Positions 1 to 9,659 of a stretch of 64,000 nt of DNA are shown here, piece after piece. Where the stretch lies: assembly GCF_024170285.1 (NCBI RefSeq), contig NZ_JALJXV010000002.1, positions 523,046 through 587,045 of the forward strand, given 5' to 3'. The notes under the pieces were generated by a model. It worked only from the letters and a program-made list of their open reading frames with translations, searched no databases and was not told the DNA's origin. Position 1 is the first letter of the stretch, and each line of letters begins with the position of its first letter. This DNA is from Natronocella acetinitrilica. Lineage in GTDB: Bacteria > Pseudomonadota > Gammaproteobacteria > Nitrococcales > Aquisalimonadaceae. The position numbers and the translations under genes were made by a program.

Positions 1-1447
1 CGGCGAACGGGTGAATCAGCACCCGCTTCATGCCCAGCGCATCCGCCACCAGGCAGGCATGTTGCCCGCCGGCACCACCAAAGCAGTTCATGGTGTAGGT
101 GGTGACGTCATATCCACGCTGCACGGAGATCTGCTTGATGGCGTTGGCCATGTTCTCCACGGCAATCCGCAGAAAACCCGCTGCCACCTGCGCTGGTGTT
201 CGGCGATCACCGGTGGCCTCGTGAATGCGGTCGGCCAGGGCCTCGAACTGCTGCCTGACCACCTCGGCGTCCAGTGGCTCATCGCCGTTGGGGCCAAAAA
301 CCCGCGGGAAGAATTCCGGCTGCAACTTGCCCAGCATGACGTTGCAGTCAGTAACGGTGAGGGGGCCACCCCGGCGGTAGCAGGCCGGGCCGGGATTGGC
401 ACCGGCGGATTCCGGTCCGACCCGATAACGGGACCCATCGAAGAACAGTTGCGAGCCGCCGCCGGCGGCGACGGTATGGATGCGCATCATGGGCACCCGC
501 ATGCGCACGCCGGCGATGACCGTCTCGAAGCTGCGCTCGAACTCGCCGTTAAAATGCGAAACATCGGTGGAGGTTCCACCCATGTCGAAACCGATCACTT
601 CCTCGAAACCAGCCATCTGGGCGGTGCGCACGCAACTGACGATACCGCCGGCGGGCCCGGAGAGGATTGCGTCCTTGCCCTCGAAGTAACGGGCGTCGGT
701 GAGGCCGCCATCGGACTTCATGAACTGCAGTCGCGTATCACCCAGCTCCGATGCCACCTGATTGGCGTAGCGCTTGAGTATGGGCGACAGGTAAGCGTCC
801 ACCACCGTCGTATCGCCACGGCCGATGAGTTTCATCAGCGGGCTGACCTCGTGAGAAGCACTCACCCGGGTGAAGCCGACATCCCGGGCGATGGCGGCAA
901 TCTGTTTCTCGTGCTCGGTGTAGCGATAACCATGCATGAAGACAACGGCGCAGGCACGGTAGCCCTGATCATAAGCCTGCTGCAGCGCCTGCCGGACCCC
1001 GGCCTCGTCCGGTGCCTTGAGCACCTCGCCATCGGCGCGGACGCGCTCATCCACTTCAACAACATGACCGTAGAGCTGTTCGGCCAGCTTGATGTCCAGG
1101 GCAAAGATATCCGGCCGGGTCTGATAGCCGATCCGCAGGGCATCGGCAAAGCCCTTCGTGATGACCAGAACAGTGGGCTCACCCTTGCGCTCCAGCAGGG
1201 CGTTGGTGGCCACCGTCGTCCCCATCTTCACCGCGTCCAGCTGCTCTGGCGGGATCTCGTCGGTGGACTCAAGGCCCAGCAGCTCACGAATCCCCTGCAG
1301 GGCGGCGTCGCGATAGCGCTCCGGGTTTTCCGACAGCACCTTGTGGGTCACCATGGAACCGTCGGGGCGTCGGCCGATCACGTCAGTAAACGTGCCGCCG
1401 CGGTCGACCCAGAACTGCCATTGCTCTTTACTCTCGTTTGCGCGCAT
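1..1447 (-). CDS. 5-oxoprolinase / hydantoinase A family protein (partial, C-terminus outside window)
   Basis: Only the first 482 codons are inside the window; the gene runs off the left edge. The protein begins [20 protein letters not shown], with the acetate-kinase-like phosphate loop DRGGTFTDV typical of ATP-dependent 5-oxoprolinase and N-methylhydantoinase subunit A. Further on it has a [14 protein letters not shown] segment and, near the window edge, [20 protein letters not shown], both characteristic of the family. These enzymes open 5-oxoproline or hydantoin rings using ATP. The ATG at 1447 has an AGGAG ribosome site 8 bases upstream. It lies 34 bases after dctM on the same strand, so it is probably the last gene of the TRAP operon, degrading the imported compound. 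Whether it is the one-chain oxoprolinase (about 1200 residues) or a separate A subunit cannot be seen here. Confidence 0.88.
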   Translation of the reverse strand, partial: MRANESKEQWQFWVDRGGTFTDVIGRRPDGSMVTHKVLSENPERYRDAALQGIRELLGLESTDEIPPEQLDAVKMGTTVATNALLERKGEPTVLVITKGFADALRIGYQTRPDIFALDIKLAEQLYGHVVEVDERVRADGEVLKAPDEAGVRQALQQAYDQGYRACAVVFMHGYRYTEHEKQIAAIARDVGFTRVSASHEVSPLMKLIGRGDTTVVDAYLSPILKRYANQVASELGDTRLQFMKSDGGLTDARYFEGKDAILSGPAGGIVSCVRTAQMAGFEEVIGFDMGGTSTDVSHFNGEFERSFETVIAGVRMRVPMMRIHTVAAGGGSQLFFDGSRYRVGPESAGANPGPACYRRGGPLTVTDCNVMLGKLQPEFFPRVFGPNGDEPLDAEVVRQQFEALADRIHEATGDRRTPAQVAAGFLRIAVENMANAIKQISVQRGYDVTTYTMNCFGGAGGQHACLVADALGMKRVLIHPFA

Positions 1448-1481
1448 GCGCGTGTCTCCTCTTATGAGCGATAGCGTCTTG

Positions 1482-2789
1482 CTATCGCCGCTGACTCATG
1501 GTCTCCGGCAGCCAGGTCGCGATCTCGGGGAAGATCACTATCAACACGGCGGCCAGACACAGCACCAGGAAAAACGGGAAGGAAGCCCAGGCAATCTGCA
1601 GGATGTTCTTGCCCGTGAGCCCCTGAATGACGAAAAGATTGAAGCCCACCGGCGGCGTGATCTGGGACATTTCGACCACGATGACCAGGAAGATGCCGAA
1701 CCAGATCAGATCAAGGCCGGCTGCCTGCACCATGGGCAGGACAACGGAGGTGGTCAGCACCACGACGGAGATGCCGTCCAGGAAGCAGCCCATGATGACG
1801 AAGAACACCACCAGGGCGAACAGCAACCAGTAGACGGAGAGATCCATCTGGCCGATCCAGCCTGCCAGCTCACGGGGGATGCCGGTGTACCCCATGGCCG
1901 TGGTGAGAAACGCCGCGCCGGCGAGTATGAAACAGATCATGCAGGAGGTACGGGTGGCGCCAAGCAGGCCCTCGACGAAGTTCCGCAGGTTCAGCGTTCC
2001 CGAGAACAGGGACAACAACAGCGCGCCCACCACGCCCAGGGCCGCGGCTTCATTGGGCGTGGCGACACCTGTATAGATGGAGCCGATCACCGCCACGATC
2101 AGGCCCACCACCGGCAGGAGGCGACGGGAGGCCCAAAGCTTCTGCCTGAACGGCACCGCAGGTTCCGGTGGCGGCTGGCGGCTGGGATTCAGCAGCGACC
2201 AGATGATGACGTAGCCCATGAGCAGCGCAATGAGCATCAGGCCGGGAAGAATGCCCGCCATGAACAATCGGGCGATGGAAACCTCCGCACTCACTCCGTA
2301 GACGATGAGAATGATGGAAGGAGGAATCAGCAACCCCAGCGTGGCCGAGCCGGCCAGGGTACCGATGACCATGTTGTCGGGGTAACCGCGCCGCTTGAGT
2401 TCGGGAATGGACATGCGACCCACGGTGGCTGCCGTCGCCGCCGAAGAGCCAGATACCGCCGCAAAGACCGAGCAACCAAGCACATTGACGTGAAGCAACC
2501 GACCCGGCAGGCGACCCAGCCACGGCGCAAGGCCGGCATACATGTCCTCGGACAACCGCGAGCGGAACAGGATCTCACCCATCCAGATGAACATGGGCAA
2601 TGCCGCGAGGGACCAGGACGAGATGGAACTCCACAGGCTGTTGCCCATGACCAGCCCCGTTGGCGCACCGGTGAAAAAGCCGATACCGATGACAGCCACG
2701 CCCATCAATGCCAACGCGACCCATAACCCAGAGCCGAGCAGCAGCAGCAGGACAAACAACAACAGTAAACCGATTTCCGTCACGCCCAT
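1482..2789 (-). CDS. dctM: TRAP transporter large permease subunit DctM
   Basis: A 435-residue integral membrane protein of the DctM family, the ion-coupled transport subunit of a tripartite ATP-independent periplasmic transporter. It is hydrophobic throughout, with about a dozen predicted membrane segments and family-typical stretches such as [30 protein letters not shown] and [12 protein letters not shown]. The reading frame is open further upstream, but the ATG at 2789 is preferred: it starts [12 protein letters not shown], follows a GGAGGAAT ribosome site and leaves a 4-base gap after dctQ. The partners are dctQ and dctP upstream and an oxoprolinase-like hydrolase downstream. The substrate is not known; a cyclic amide such as 5-oxoproline is an inference from that neighbour. 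Confidence 0.95.
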   Translation of the reverse strand: MGVTEIGLLLLFVLLLLLGSGLWVALALMGVAVIGIGFFTGAPTGLVMGNSLWSSISSWSLAALPMFIWMGEILFRSRLSEDMYAGLAPWLGRLPGRLLHVNVLGCSVFAAVSGSSAATAATVGRMSIPELKRRGYPDNMVIGTLAGSATLGLLIPPSIILIVYGVSAEVSIARLFMAGILPGLMLIALLMGYVIIWSLLNPSRQPPPEPAVPFRQKLWASRRLLPVVGLIVAVIGSIYTGVATPNEAAALGVVGALLLSLFSGTLNLRNFVEGLLGATRTSCMICFILAGAAFLTTAMGYTGIPRELAGWIGQMDLSVYWLLFALVVFFVIMGCFLDGISVVVLTTSVVLPMVQAAGLDLIWFGIFLVIVVEMSQITPPVGFNLFVIQGLTGKNILQIAWASFPFFLVLCLAAVLIVIFPEIATWLPETMSQRR

Positions 2790-2793
2790 GGCG

Positions 2794-3306
2794 CTATTCC
2801 TCCATGAGGCCTGAACGGCGGTCATAGGGCAGATCCTGACCGCGAATGAGTGATACCAGGCAGTCCAGCAGGGCAATCAGCAGCGTGCCGATGCCGAGCA
2901 CCATGGCGCTCTGGGGAATGGCCAGGGGGATGGCCAGGCGACCCGGGGAGACGTCACCGAACTCCAGTGACTCGCGCACAAGTTCGATACACCACCAGGC
3001 GGCAAAGCCCACCAGACCGATGGCCAGCAACAGGGATGTGTACTCGAAGAAGCGCTGCAACGGAGCGGGTAACCGCTCGATCACGAGCTTGACCCGAATA
3101 TGACCGCCGAACATGAACGTGGGCGCCAGTGCGAGAAAGGTTGATGACAGGACGAAGTAGCCTGCCATTTCGTTGGCCGATGGAATGGTCACACCGACGA
3201 ACCGCCCGACCACCTGTCCCAGCACAAGCAGGCAGATCGCTACCAGTGAGAGCGCGGCGAGCAGCCCGCAGAGCAGATAAAGTCGATCCAGCAGGTAGCG
3301 CATCAT
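2794..3306 (-). CDS. dctQ: TRAP transporter small permease subunit DctQ
   Basis: A 170-residue protein with four hydrophobic segments (about residues 10-32, 44-64, 85-105 and 128-150), the size and layout of DctQ, which pairs with DctM in the inner membrane. It begins with two consecutive ATG codons after GGAGG; the second (3303) has the better spacing, so the true N-terminus may be one residue shorter. It ends 4 bases before dctM, so the two are almost certainly translated from one message. A strong hairpin separates it from dctP. Confidence 0.92.
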   Translation of the reverse strand: MMRYLLDRLYLLCGLLAALSLVAICLLVLGQVVGRFVGVTIPSANEMAGYFVLSSTFLALAPTFMFGGHIRVKLVIERLPAPLQRFFEYTSLLLAIGLVGFAAWWCIELVRESLEFGDVSPGRLAIPLAIPQSAMVLGIGTLLIALLDCLVSLIRGQDLPYDRRSGLMEE

Positions 3307-3344
3307 TGCCTCCCGATCCAGGATTCCTTTTCATGGGAATGAAC

Positions 3345-3366
3345 CGGGGCGGCCGAAGCCGCCCCG
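3345..3366 (-). terminator. dctP-dctQ intergenic hairpin with UUCG tetraloop (attenuator)
   Basis: A perfect 9-bp GC stem (3345-3353 with 3358-3366) closes a four-base loop that reads UUCG, flanked by C and G, in the minus-strand RNA. This is the ultra-stable cUUCGg tetraloop. There is no U-run, so it is more likely a partial terminator or 3'-end stabiliser that favours dctP expression over dctQM than a full stop. The role is inferred; the hairpin is seen directly. Confidence 0.6.
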
Positions 3367-3374
3367 ATGCGCTC

Positions 3375-4349
3375 TTAGTTGCCGTGGAAGGCCTCGATAA
3401 TGGCCTCTCCGTCGGCACCGGCTTCCTTCAGCCATTCCTCGATCATCTGCTCACCGATGGCGTTGAGCCCTTCCATCAGTTCGGCGCTGGGCTCCATGAC
3501 ACGGAGTCCGTTTTCGTCAAGGATCGCTTTCTGCGCTTCGGCCTCGTTGCGGCTCATTTCCCAGCCCCGCTCTTCAGCCCGTGCAGCGGCCTCGAGGATC
3601 GTCTCCTGGGTGGCCTCGTCAAGCTGATCCCAGACCTGCTGGTTGACCACCACCATGTTCTTGGGAATCCAGGCCTGGACGTCGTAGAAGTAATCGACGA
3701 AATCCCAGGCAGTGGAATCCACACCCGTGGTGGGCGAGGTGATCATGGCGTTGATGATCCCCGTGGAGAACGCCTGGGGAATTTCCGGTACTTCCACCTG
3801 GGTACCCTGCATGCCAAGCAACTCGGCCATGCGGGACGTCGTGGAGTTGTAGGCGCGGAAGCGGAGACCTTCGAAGTCTTCCACCGTATTCAGCTCACGG
3901 TTGGTATAGAACCCCTGCGCTGGCCAGGCCACCGAATACAGCAGCTTGATACGGTCACGCTCCAGCAACTGCTCGATCTTGGGGCGGGAGGCATGCCAGA
4001 GCGCCTCGGCTTCTTCGTAACTCGTGGCCAGGAAGGGCACCGAGTCGATGGCGAAGATCGGGCTTTCGTTGCCCAGTATGGAAATGAATAACTCACCCGC
4101 CTGAACCTGACGGTTGCGAACGGCCCGCTTGATATTGGGATGACTGACCAGCGAACCGGCGCTGTGCACCTCTATGCGCAACTCGCCGTTGGTCGCGTCG
4201 TGGATTTCCTGAACAAACTCGCGGACGTTCTTGGTGTGGAAGGTGGAATCACCGTAGGGAGTTGCCATATCCCAGCGGGTTTCCGCAGTGGCAGCGGCAC
4301 TTCCGAGGCCTAGCGCAACAGCGGACAGCAGAGTCGTAAGTCGTTTCAT
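3375..4349 (-). CDS. dctP: TRAP transporter periplasmic solute-binding protein DctP
   Basis: A 324-residue protein starting MKRLTTLLSAVALGLGSAAA, a signal peptide with probable cleavage after ATA near residue 22. The mature part has DctP features: GDSTFHTKNVREFVQEI near its start, GELRIEVHSAGSLVSHPNIKRAV, and a central segment around the arginine in FEGLRFRAYNSTTSRMAELL that in this family contacts a carboxylate ligand. The ATG at 4349 follows AGGAGGAACGATC and puts the signal peptide at the N-terminus; an upstream in-frame ATG would bury it. It is the first transport gene after the operator palindrome at 4395-4411. Confidence 0.94.
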   Translation of the reverse strand: MKRLTTLLSAVALGLGSAAATAETRWDMATPYGDSTFHTKNVREFVQEIHDATNGELRIEVHSAGSLVSHPNIKRAVRNRQVQAGELFISILGNESPIFAIDSVPFLATSYEEAEALWHASRPKIEQLLERDRIKLLYSVAWPAQGFYTNRELNTVEDFEGLRFRAYNSTTSRMAELLGMQGTQVEVPEIPQAFSTGIINAMITSPTTGVDSTAWDFVDYFYDVQAWIPKNMVVVNQQVWDQLDEATQETILEAAARAEERGWEMSRNEAEAQKAILDENGLRVMEPSAELMEGLNAIGEQMIEEWLKEAGADGEAIIEAFHGN

Positions 4350-4394
4350 GATCGTTCCTCCTCGGCTTCCGGCGTCAATGCCGGATAACAAAGG

Positions 4395-4411
4395 ATTAAC
4401 GTAACGTTAAT
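4395..4411. promoter_or_regulatory. 17-bp palindromic operator upstream of dctP
   Basis: ATTAACGTAACGTTAAT is a perfect palindrome (8+1+8) in the 102-base gap between the regulator gene and dctP, about 46 bases before the dctP start. Its size and symmetry fit a dimeric winged-helix regulator, and the adjacent MarR-like gene is the obvious candidate. An AT-rich stretch follows on the downstream side in the direction of dctP. Site function is inferred. Confidence 0.6.
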
Positions 4412-4451
4412 AAATTGTCAACGACTTCTCGGGAACGAACCCCATGCTGGT

Positions 4452-4964
4452 TTACAGCGAGCTGGCCGCACGCGCCGCCTGATCGTAAATGCCGGACAGA
4501 GCCCGCAGGCGCGTTGCCATGGCGGCCATTTCCTCGGGATCCGGGCCACCGAACATCGCCAGGGCATCGATCAGGCAGGCCTCACGGATTTCCCGATAAC
4601 GCTGGCAGGCCAGGCGGCCTTCGTCCGTGGTGGTATACCCCATCTCCTTGCCGCGGCGTCGCGCCTCGATGAGATTAAGACGACGCAGTTTCTTTAACGA
4701 GTAGTTGACGAGGTGGGTGTCTTCCACGTTGAGCACAAGACAGATACCGGCAAGAGTCTTCTCCCGGCTGCGGTGGTTGGTGTTGTGCAGGACGAGCACA
4801 TCAAGCGGTGAAAGGTCGGGGATACCGGTGGCGGTCATGCAGTGCACCATCCAGCGCTCAAAGGCATGCCCGGCGTTGATCAGTGCATACTCCAACTGGC
4901 TCAGTTCCGCCGCCTTGCGCGACACCAGATGCTCGGACGACACGATTGCGTTGCGTTTGGCCAT
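4452..4964 (-). CDS. MarR-like winged-helix transcriptional regulator
   Basis: A 170-residue protein with a central winged-helix region: helices in LSPLDVLVLHNTNHRSREKT and VEDTHLVNYSLKKLRRLNLI, followed by a wing with EARRRGKEMGYTTTDEGR, as in MarR-type regulators that bind palindromes as dimers. N- and C-terminal helices would form the dimer interface. It lies just upstream of, and on the same strand as, the TRAP/oxoprolinase genes and probably controls them through the palindrome at 4395-4411. The ligand is unknown; the imported solute is the natural guess. Confidence 0.8.
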   Translation of the reverse strand: MAKRNAIVSSEHLVSRKAAELSQLEYALINAGHAFERWMVHCMTATGIPDLSPLDVLVLHNTNHRSREKTLAGICLVLNVEDTHLVNYSLKKLRRLNLIEARRRGKEMGYTTTDEGRLACQRYREIREACLIDALAMFGGPDPEEMAAMATRLRALSGIYDQAARAASSL

Positions 4965-5174
4965 TGCTACTCCAATGAATCAGACGCCTTTCAAAATGGC
5001 GCGAATTGACGGGCTTTTCATCAATAGTATACCAACAATTCACCAAACACAGACCCCGCTCTCCGCGATGTTGATACACGTAATCCGATGATTACCCGTC
5101 ACGCCGGTCATCCCGTATACTGAGGCCTGCGTGCCAGCTGGGGAGGCGGCTCGGCAAGCTTGCGCAGGTGGGGC

Positions 5175-8100
5175 ATGAACAGGGAACGCAGACAATATCA
5201 ACGAAAAGCCGTGACCTGGGATGCGGACCTCAGCGGTCCCGGTTTCGGGCCGCTGGCATTCGAGATCACGGACTTCTGTGACGGTGGCCTGTTTCTGGTA
5301 CCGGCGACACGCACAGCCGACAACCAGTTGCGTCAGCAGGGGGTGGGGACGACCCGTATTCGGGTCGGTCTGGCCGACCCGGTCAGCGGACGCCGCCGAC
5401 AGGTGGAGGCAACTGTGGTCCGGGTATCCGAACAGGGCTTCGGCATCGCCTTTGCCGCCCTGCAGCCCGAATTGACCGGCGCCCTCGACACCATCGCGGC
5501 TAGCGCCCGCTCTGCGCAATCGGCCGCCTTCGCCGCCGACAAGCGCAAGCCCATCGGGCGCGAGCAGCAGCGCCGTGGGCGCGACGCCCTGCGCCAGTGC
5601 GTTGACCTCATCGGCAGCTTCCTCGACGGCCGGCTGCAGGCCTTCACATCGCAGGCGGAAGGCGCACTGTTCCAGGCAGCGGAGACCGCCGCAAGCAACC
5701 CGGTTCAAGCCGCCCACTTCGGCGGCATTCGCATGCTCAAGAAGCACCGCCATCAGTTCACCCACGATATTCGCGAACTGGCCGTCGCCAACTGGCTGGA
5801 TATCGGCCGCTTCGCCATCAATCCGGAACAGGACGTCGCTGCCACCGCCGATCAGCTGTCCCTGGTGGATGAAGGCGACTTCGAGGACTGGCTGCAGCGC
5901 TCCGAAGTGATTTCCCGGGCCGAGACCCGGGCCATCCGCAGCCTGCGCTACCTGCACCGGCGCCTGGCGGTGATCGCCGACACGCCCATCGACGAATACA
6001 GCAACCCCATCTCCCCCGTGGCGCTGTGTCATCACCTGGCAGACCAACTCGCCATTTTCCGACCGGATCGCGCCAGCAAGGGGGTGATCTATCAGAGTTT
6101 CGGCAAGGCTCTGCTGAACCAGCTAGGCGTCCTTTACGACGGCATCAACGAACGGTTACGCGAGGCCGGCGTGCTCCCGGACCTGGAAGACGAGCGGCTT
6201 TACATCAGCAAGGTTCGGGATGCACACCGCTCCCGACCCAGTGAACTCGATCAGGGAGCCGTGGAGCGGGAATCGGGCGCAAGCACGGACGACCCGGGTG
6301 TTGCCCAGGCACCGCTGCCGGGATCGGGTTTCGGTAGCCTCTATCGCACGGTTCGCGATCTATTTAGAGCCAGTCGCCAGGAGGCCGGCGGAGAAGCTGC
6401 GGCCGAAGCCCCTCCAGCGCACCCCGCGACACCACAGTTGGCCAGCCAGGCGGCCGCCTCCCTGCCGATGCCCCCAGCGGAGGCGGGAACACAAGCGCCC
6501 CCCTTGCGCGAGCAATTGCAGAACCAGATTCAGACCTTGCAGCCCGGCGAGGGTGTGGGGCTGGCACCGGAACAGGTCGAAAGCGTCGATCTTCTGGAGT
6601 CATGGTTTTCCGAATTGCGACCGGATGTCGAAGATGGTGGTTTTTTCCGCGAATGGAGTCACCGCCTGGTGCCGCTGGCGCTGGCCGAAGAGATGCGCGA
6701 CGGCAGCTTTCTGCAGCAACGTGATCGCCCCATCCACCAACTGATCGACGCCCTGGATCGGGCAGCCAATGCCATGGCCGCAGCCCGCCCGGCAGACCGT
6801 GAATCCTTGCGCGCTCGTCTGACTCCGGCCCTGGAACAGGCCGTCGCGGCGGGCGGCGCAGCCGAACAACTCGCCGAGGCGGCCGAAGCCCTGGACTCCG
6901 GCATTGAGCGTTCTCGCAAGATCGTTGACGCCGGTATGGAACGCGTCCGGCAGGCTTGCGAAGGCTCGCAACGTCTGTCCCTGGCCCGGGAGTGCGTGGA
7001 GGAGGCCCTGCTGGCCCGGCTAGGCGAGGGCGAGATTCCTTCCCCCCTGCTGCGATTGATCGAGGAGGGCTGGCGCAATCATCTGGTCCTGGTCGAACTG
7101 CGTCACGGGCAGGACAGCGCCCAATGGCAGCGCGGCCTCAAGGCCGTGGACATCCTGCTGGCTGGCCTGGGATCAGAAGATGTGCCAAGGCGACGGGTCA
7201 AGGAGCCGCAAAAGCTGTTCGCCTACATTCATCAGGCCTTGGCGCAGACCAACCGTCCACCGGCAGAGATCGGCGCACTAGTGGGTGAACTCGAGCGATG
7301 GCTTGCCGAACCCCTGGACGGCCCCTACCCGCCCAGCGGTCGCTTCGAGGCGGTGGAAGTGGGACAGGCGGCGGAGCCCACCAGCGCCGAGGAGTTGCCC
7401 GAGGAGTGGCTCGGCCGCGCCAAGTTGCTCAATCCCGGTGACTGGGTGCAACTACCGGATAGCGAGGGCACACCCACCACGCTACGCCTGGCATGGGTCA
7501 GTCGCGGCCGGGACCGCTTCGTGTTCGTCAATCGCGCGGGACAACGTGCCGCGGAACTCAAACTGCCGGAACTTGCCCTGGCGCTGGGCGAACTGGACGA
7601 CCCCGGCGAGGACCTGAACACCCCGGCCACGATGCGCCGCTGGCAGGACATGCTGCTGAAGCTGAACCGGCAGCTCTCCCATCAGGCCACCCATGATCCG
7701 CTCACCGGCCTGCTTAACCGCAAGGCCATGCAGCGGCGCATCCGCTACCTGCTGGAACACCCCAAGGCCACGGGCATGCAGCATGTTTTCTGCCAGTTCG
7801 CCATGGACGACTTCAAGGTGGTGAACAACACGGTGGGACATGAAGGTGGCGATGAGACCCTGCGCCAGGTTGCAGAGCTGCTACAGGACGAAGCCGGCAA
7901 GCGCCTGCTGATCGCCCGCATGGGGGGCGACGAATTCGCGGTACTGATGGTGCGCACCAAGGCGGACGACGCCCGCACCTATGTGGAACGTCAGCTGGCC
8001 CGGCTGCGCGAACGGCGCTTCGGCACCGAACGCCAGCCTATCCGGCTGACGGCGAGCGCCGGCCTGGTGCCCTTCGACCGCAAGAGTCACGACGAGGAGG

Positions 8101-8978
8101 CGCTGCTCCGGGATGCCGACAACGCTGTCTTCCGAGCCAAGGAGAGCGGCGGCAATCGCTACCATATCGTGCGGCCCGATGACGCCGACCTGGCGGACCT
8201 GCAATTGAGCATGAACCAGGCGACCCGGGTTGATCTGGCACTGGAATCCGGTGGCCTGCAACTGCGCTGTCAGCGGATAATGCCGCTGCAGGACGCGCAA
8301 CTCCTGCCCATGTTCGAAGTGCTGATCAGCCTGGCAGATGGCGACAAGGAGAACCTGCGGCCGGATCAGTTCATTCCGGCCGCGGAGCGCTTTGGCCGGA
8401 TGCCGGCCCTGGACCGCTGGGTGATCCGTGAAGTCTTCGACTGGTATCAGGCCAACCCGGACTCGGTGCGTGGCCTCGGGGCCCTGTCCATCAACCTGTC
8501 GGGGCAGACCCTCAACGACGTGGGCTTCCTGGATTACCTGAAAAGTCAGTTCGATTCCGGTCGTGTGGATTCCGCCAAGATCTGCTTCGAGGTCACGGAA
8601 ACCGCGGCCATGGCCAACCTTGCAGTCGCGGCCGACCTGATCCGCGAACTCAAGCAGCTGGGGTGTCGTTTTGCCCTGGACGATTTCGGCAGCGGCCTGT
8701 CGTCCTACTCCTACCTGAAGAATCTGCCCGCAGACTTCCTCAAGATCGACGGCGAGTTCATCCGCGACCTGGACAGCCCCGGCTCCGACGATGCCATGGT
8801 TCGCTCCATCCACGAACTCTGCCATCACCTTGGCAAGGTCACCGTCGCGGAGTTCGTCGAATCCGACAGCATCCGCCGTCGCTTGCAGTCGATCGGGCTC
8901 GATTACGCTCAGGGCTTCGGCATCGAACGGCCCATCCTGCTGGAAGACCTCGAACCCAATGCCATGTATGCCACCTGA
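5175..8978 (+). CDS. PilZ-DUF1631-GGDEF-EAL c-di-GMP signalling protein
   Basis: A very large (1267 residues) apparently cytoplasmic protein. Residues 1-105 resemble a PilZ domain (RRQYQRKAV near the start, then an ITDFCDGGLFLV core). Residues about 115-830 resemble DUF1631, ending in a LNPGDWVQL...LAWVSRGRDRFVFVNRAGQ segment. A GGDEF diguanylate cyclase follows with intact ARMGGDEFAVL, and then an EAL-type phosphodiesterase whose signature reads EVL but which keeps the catalytic asparagine (SINLSGQ), FEVTETA, DDFGSGLSS and LKIDGEFI. Both enzymatic domains look active. The ATG at 5175 is chosen over an upstream TTG because it directly precedes NRERRQYQR. It is probably monocistronic, divergent from the regulator at 4452-4964, with folE following. 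Confidence 0.9.
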   Translation: MNRERRQYQRKAVTWDADLSGPGFGPLAFEITDFCDGGLFLVPATRTADNQLRQQGVGTTRIRVGLADPVSGRRRQVEATVVRVSEQGFGIAFAALQPELTGALDTIAASARSAQSAAFAADKRKPIGREQQRRGRDALRQCVDLIGSFLDGRLQAFTSQAEGALFQAAETAASNPVQAAHFGGIRMLKKHRHQFTHDIRELAVANWLDIGRFAINPEQDVAATADQLSLVDEGDFEDWLQRSEVISRAETRAIRSLRYLHRRLAVIADTPIDEYSNPISPVALCHHLADQLAIFRPDRASKGVIYQSFGKALLNQLGVLYDGINERLREAGVLPDLEDERLYISKVRDAHRSRPSELDQGAVERESGASTDDPGVAQAPLPGSGFGSLYRTVRDLFRASRQEAGGEAAAEAPPAHPATPQLASQAAASLPMPPAEAGTQAPPLREQLQNQIQTLQPGEGVGLAPEQVESVDLLESWFSELRPDVEDGGFFREWSHRLVPLALAEEMRDGSFLQQRDRPIHQLIDALDRAANAMAAARPADRESLRARLTPALEQAVAAGGAAEQLAEAAEALDSGIERSRKIVDAGMERVRQACEGSQRLSLARECVEEALLARLGEGEIPSPLLRLIEEGWRNHLVLVELRHGQDSAQWQRGLKAVDILLAGLGSEDVPRRRVKEPQKLFAYIHQALAQTNRPPAEIGALVGELERWLAEPLDGPYPPSGRFEAVEVGQAAEPTSAEELPEEWLGRAKLLNPGDWVQLPDSEGTPTTLRLAWVSRGRDRFVFVNRAGQRAAELKLPELALALGELDDPGEDLNTPATMRRWQDMLLKLNRQLSHQATHDPLTGLLNRKAMQRRIRYLLEHPKATGMQHVFCQFAMDDFKVVNNTVGHEGGDETLRQVAELLQDEAGKRLLIARMGGDEFAVLMVRTKADDARTYVERQLARLRERRFGTERQPIRLTASAGLVPFDRKSHDEEALLRDADNAVFRAKESGGNRYHIVRPDDADLADLQLSMNQATRVDLALESGGLQLRCQRIMPLQDAQLLPMFEVLISLADGDKENLRPDQFIPAAERFGRMPALDRWVIREVFDWYQANPDSVRGLGALSINLSGQTLNDVGFLDYLKSQFDSGRVDSAKICFEVTETAAMANLAVAADLIRELKQLGCRFALDDFGSGLSSYSYLKNLPADFLKIDGEFIRDLDSPGSDDAMVRSIHELCHHLGKVTVAEFVESDSIRRRLQSIGLDYAQGFGIERPILLEDLEPNAMYAT

Positions 8979-9062
8979 GCAAGACGTGTCATAAATTTGC
9001 AGCGTGGAGTGTATAGGTGTTGTACAATACCTGTTCACACTCACTCACGGCGAGGATCTGCC

Positions 9063-9614
9063 ATGAGCATCGACATGGCCCAATGCTTCGAACATATCAT
9101 CACCGGGGTCGGCGAAGACGTCAGGCGCGAGGGTCTGGTCAAGACGCCCGCCCGCGCCGCGCAGGCCTTCGAGTACCTCACCCGGGGCTACGGGCAGGAT
9201 CTCGACGAACTCGTCAACGGCGCCGTGTTCAGCTCCGACAGTGACGAAATGGTCATCGTCAAGGGCATCGAATTCTACTCGCTGTGCGAGCACCATCTGC
9301 TGCCGTTCATTGGTCAGGCCAACGTCGCCTACATTCCCAACGGCAAGGTCATCGGGCTGTCGAAGATCGCCCGCATCGTTGACATGTACGCCCGCCGGCT
9401 GCAGATACAGGAAAACCTCACCCGGGAAGTGGCCGAGGCGGTGCTAAGGGTCACCGAAGCCAACGGGGTTGCCGTGCAGATGAATGCGCGTCACATGTGC
9501 ATGATGATGCGTGGCGTCGGCAAGCAGAACTCCGAGATGAGCACCTCCGTGATGCTGGGTGCGTTCCGGGACTCCCAGAACACCCGCAACGAGTTCCTGC
9601 AACTGATACGGTAA
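9063..9614 (+). CDS. folE: GTP cyclohydrolase I
   Basis: A 183-residue type I GTP cyclohydrolase, which converts GTP to 7,8-dihydroneopterin triphosphate. The zinc and active-site residues are present: C75 and H77-H78 in [10 protein letters not shown], and the later cysteine in [11 protein letters not shown]. The [12 protein letters not shown] and [10 protein letters not shown] segments are also family-typical. The ATG at 9063 follows GAGGATCTGCC; earlier in-frame codons are unlike the family. The next gene encodes the epimerase FolX, which acts on the product, and a 45-base gap suggests co-transcription. That pairing points to tetrahydromonapterin synthesis as one outlet. Confidence 0.97.
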   Translation: MSIDMAQCFEHIITGVGEDVRREGLVKTPARAAQAFEYLTRGYGQDLDELVNGAVFSSDSDEMVIVKGIEFYSLCEHHLLPFIGQANVAYIPNGKVIGLSKIARIVDMYARRLQIQENLTREVAEAVLRVTEANGVAVQMNARHMCMMMRGVGKQNSEMSTSVMLGAFRDSQNTRNEFLQLIR

Positions 9615-9659
9615 CGGGCGCCGCGGGCGCAGCAGCCCGATGGCCTCGTGGGAGCGACG

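Noticed and set aside
11..1474. 487-codon open frame on the plus strand at the left edge
   Set aside because: The minus strand encodes a clear 5-oxoprolinase/hydantoinase N-terminus over the same bases; the plus-strand product has no recognisable family.
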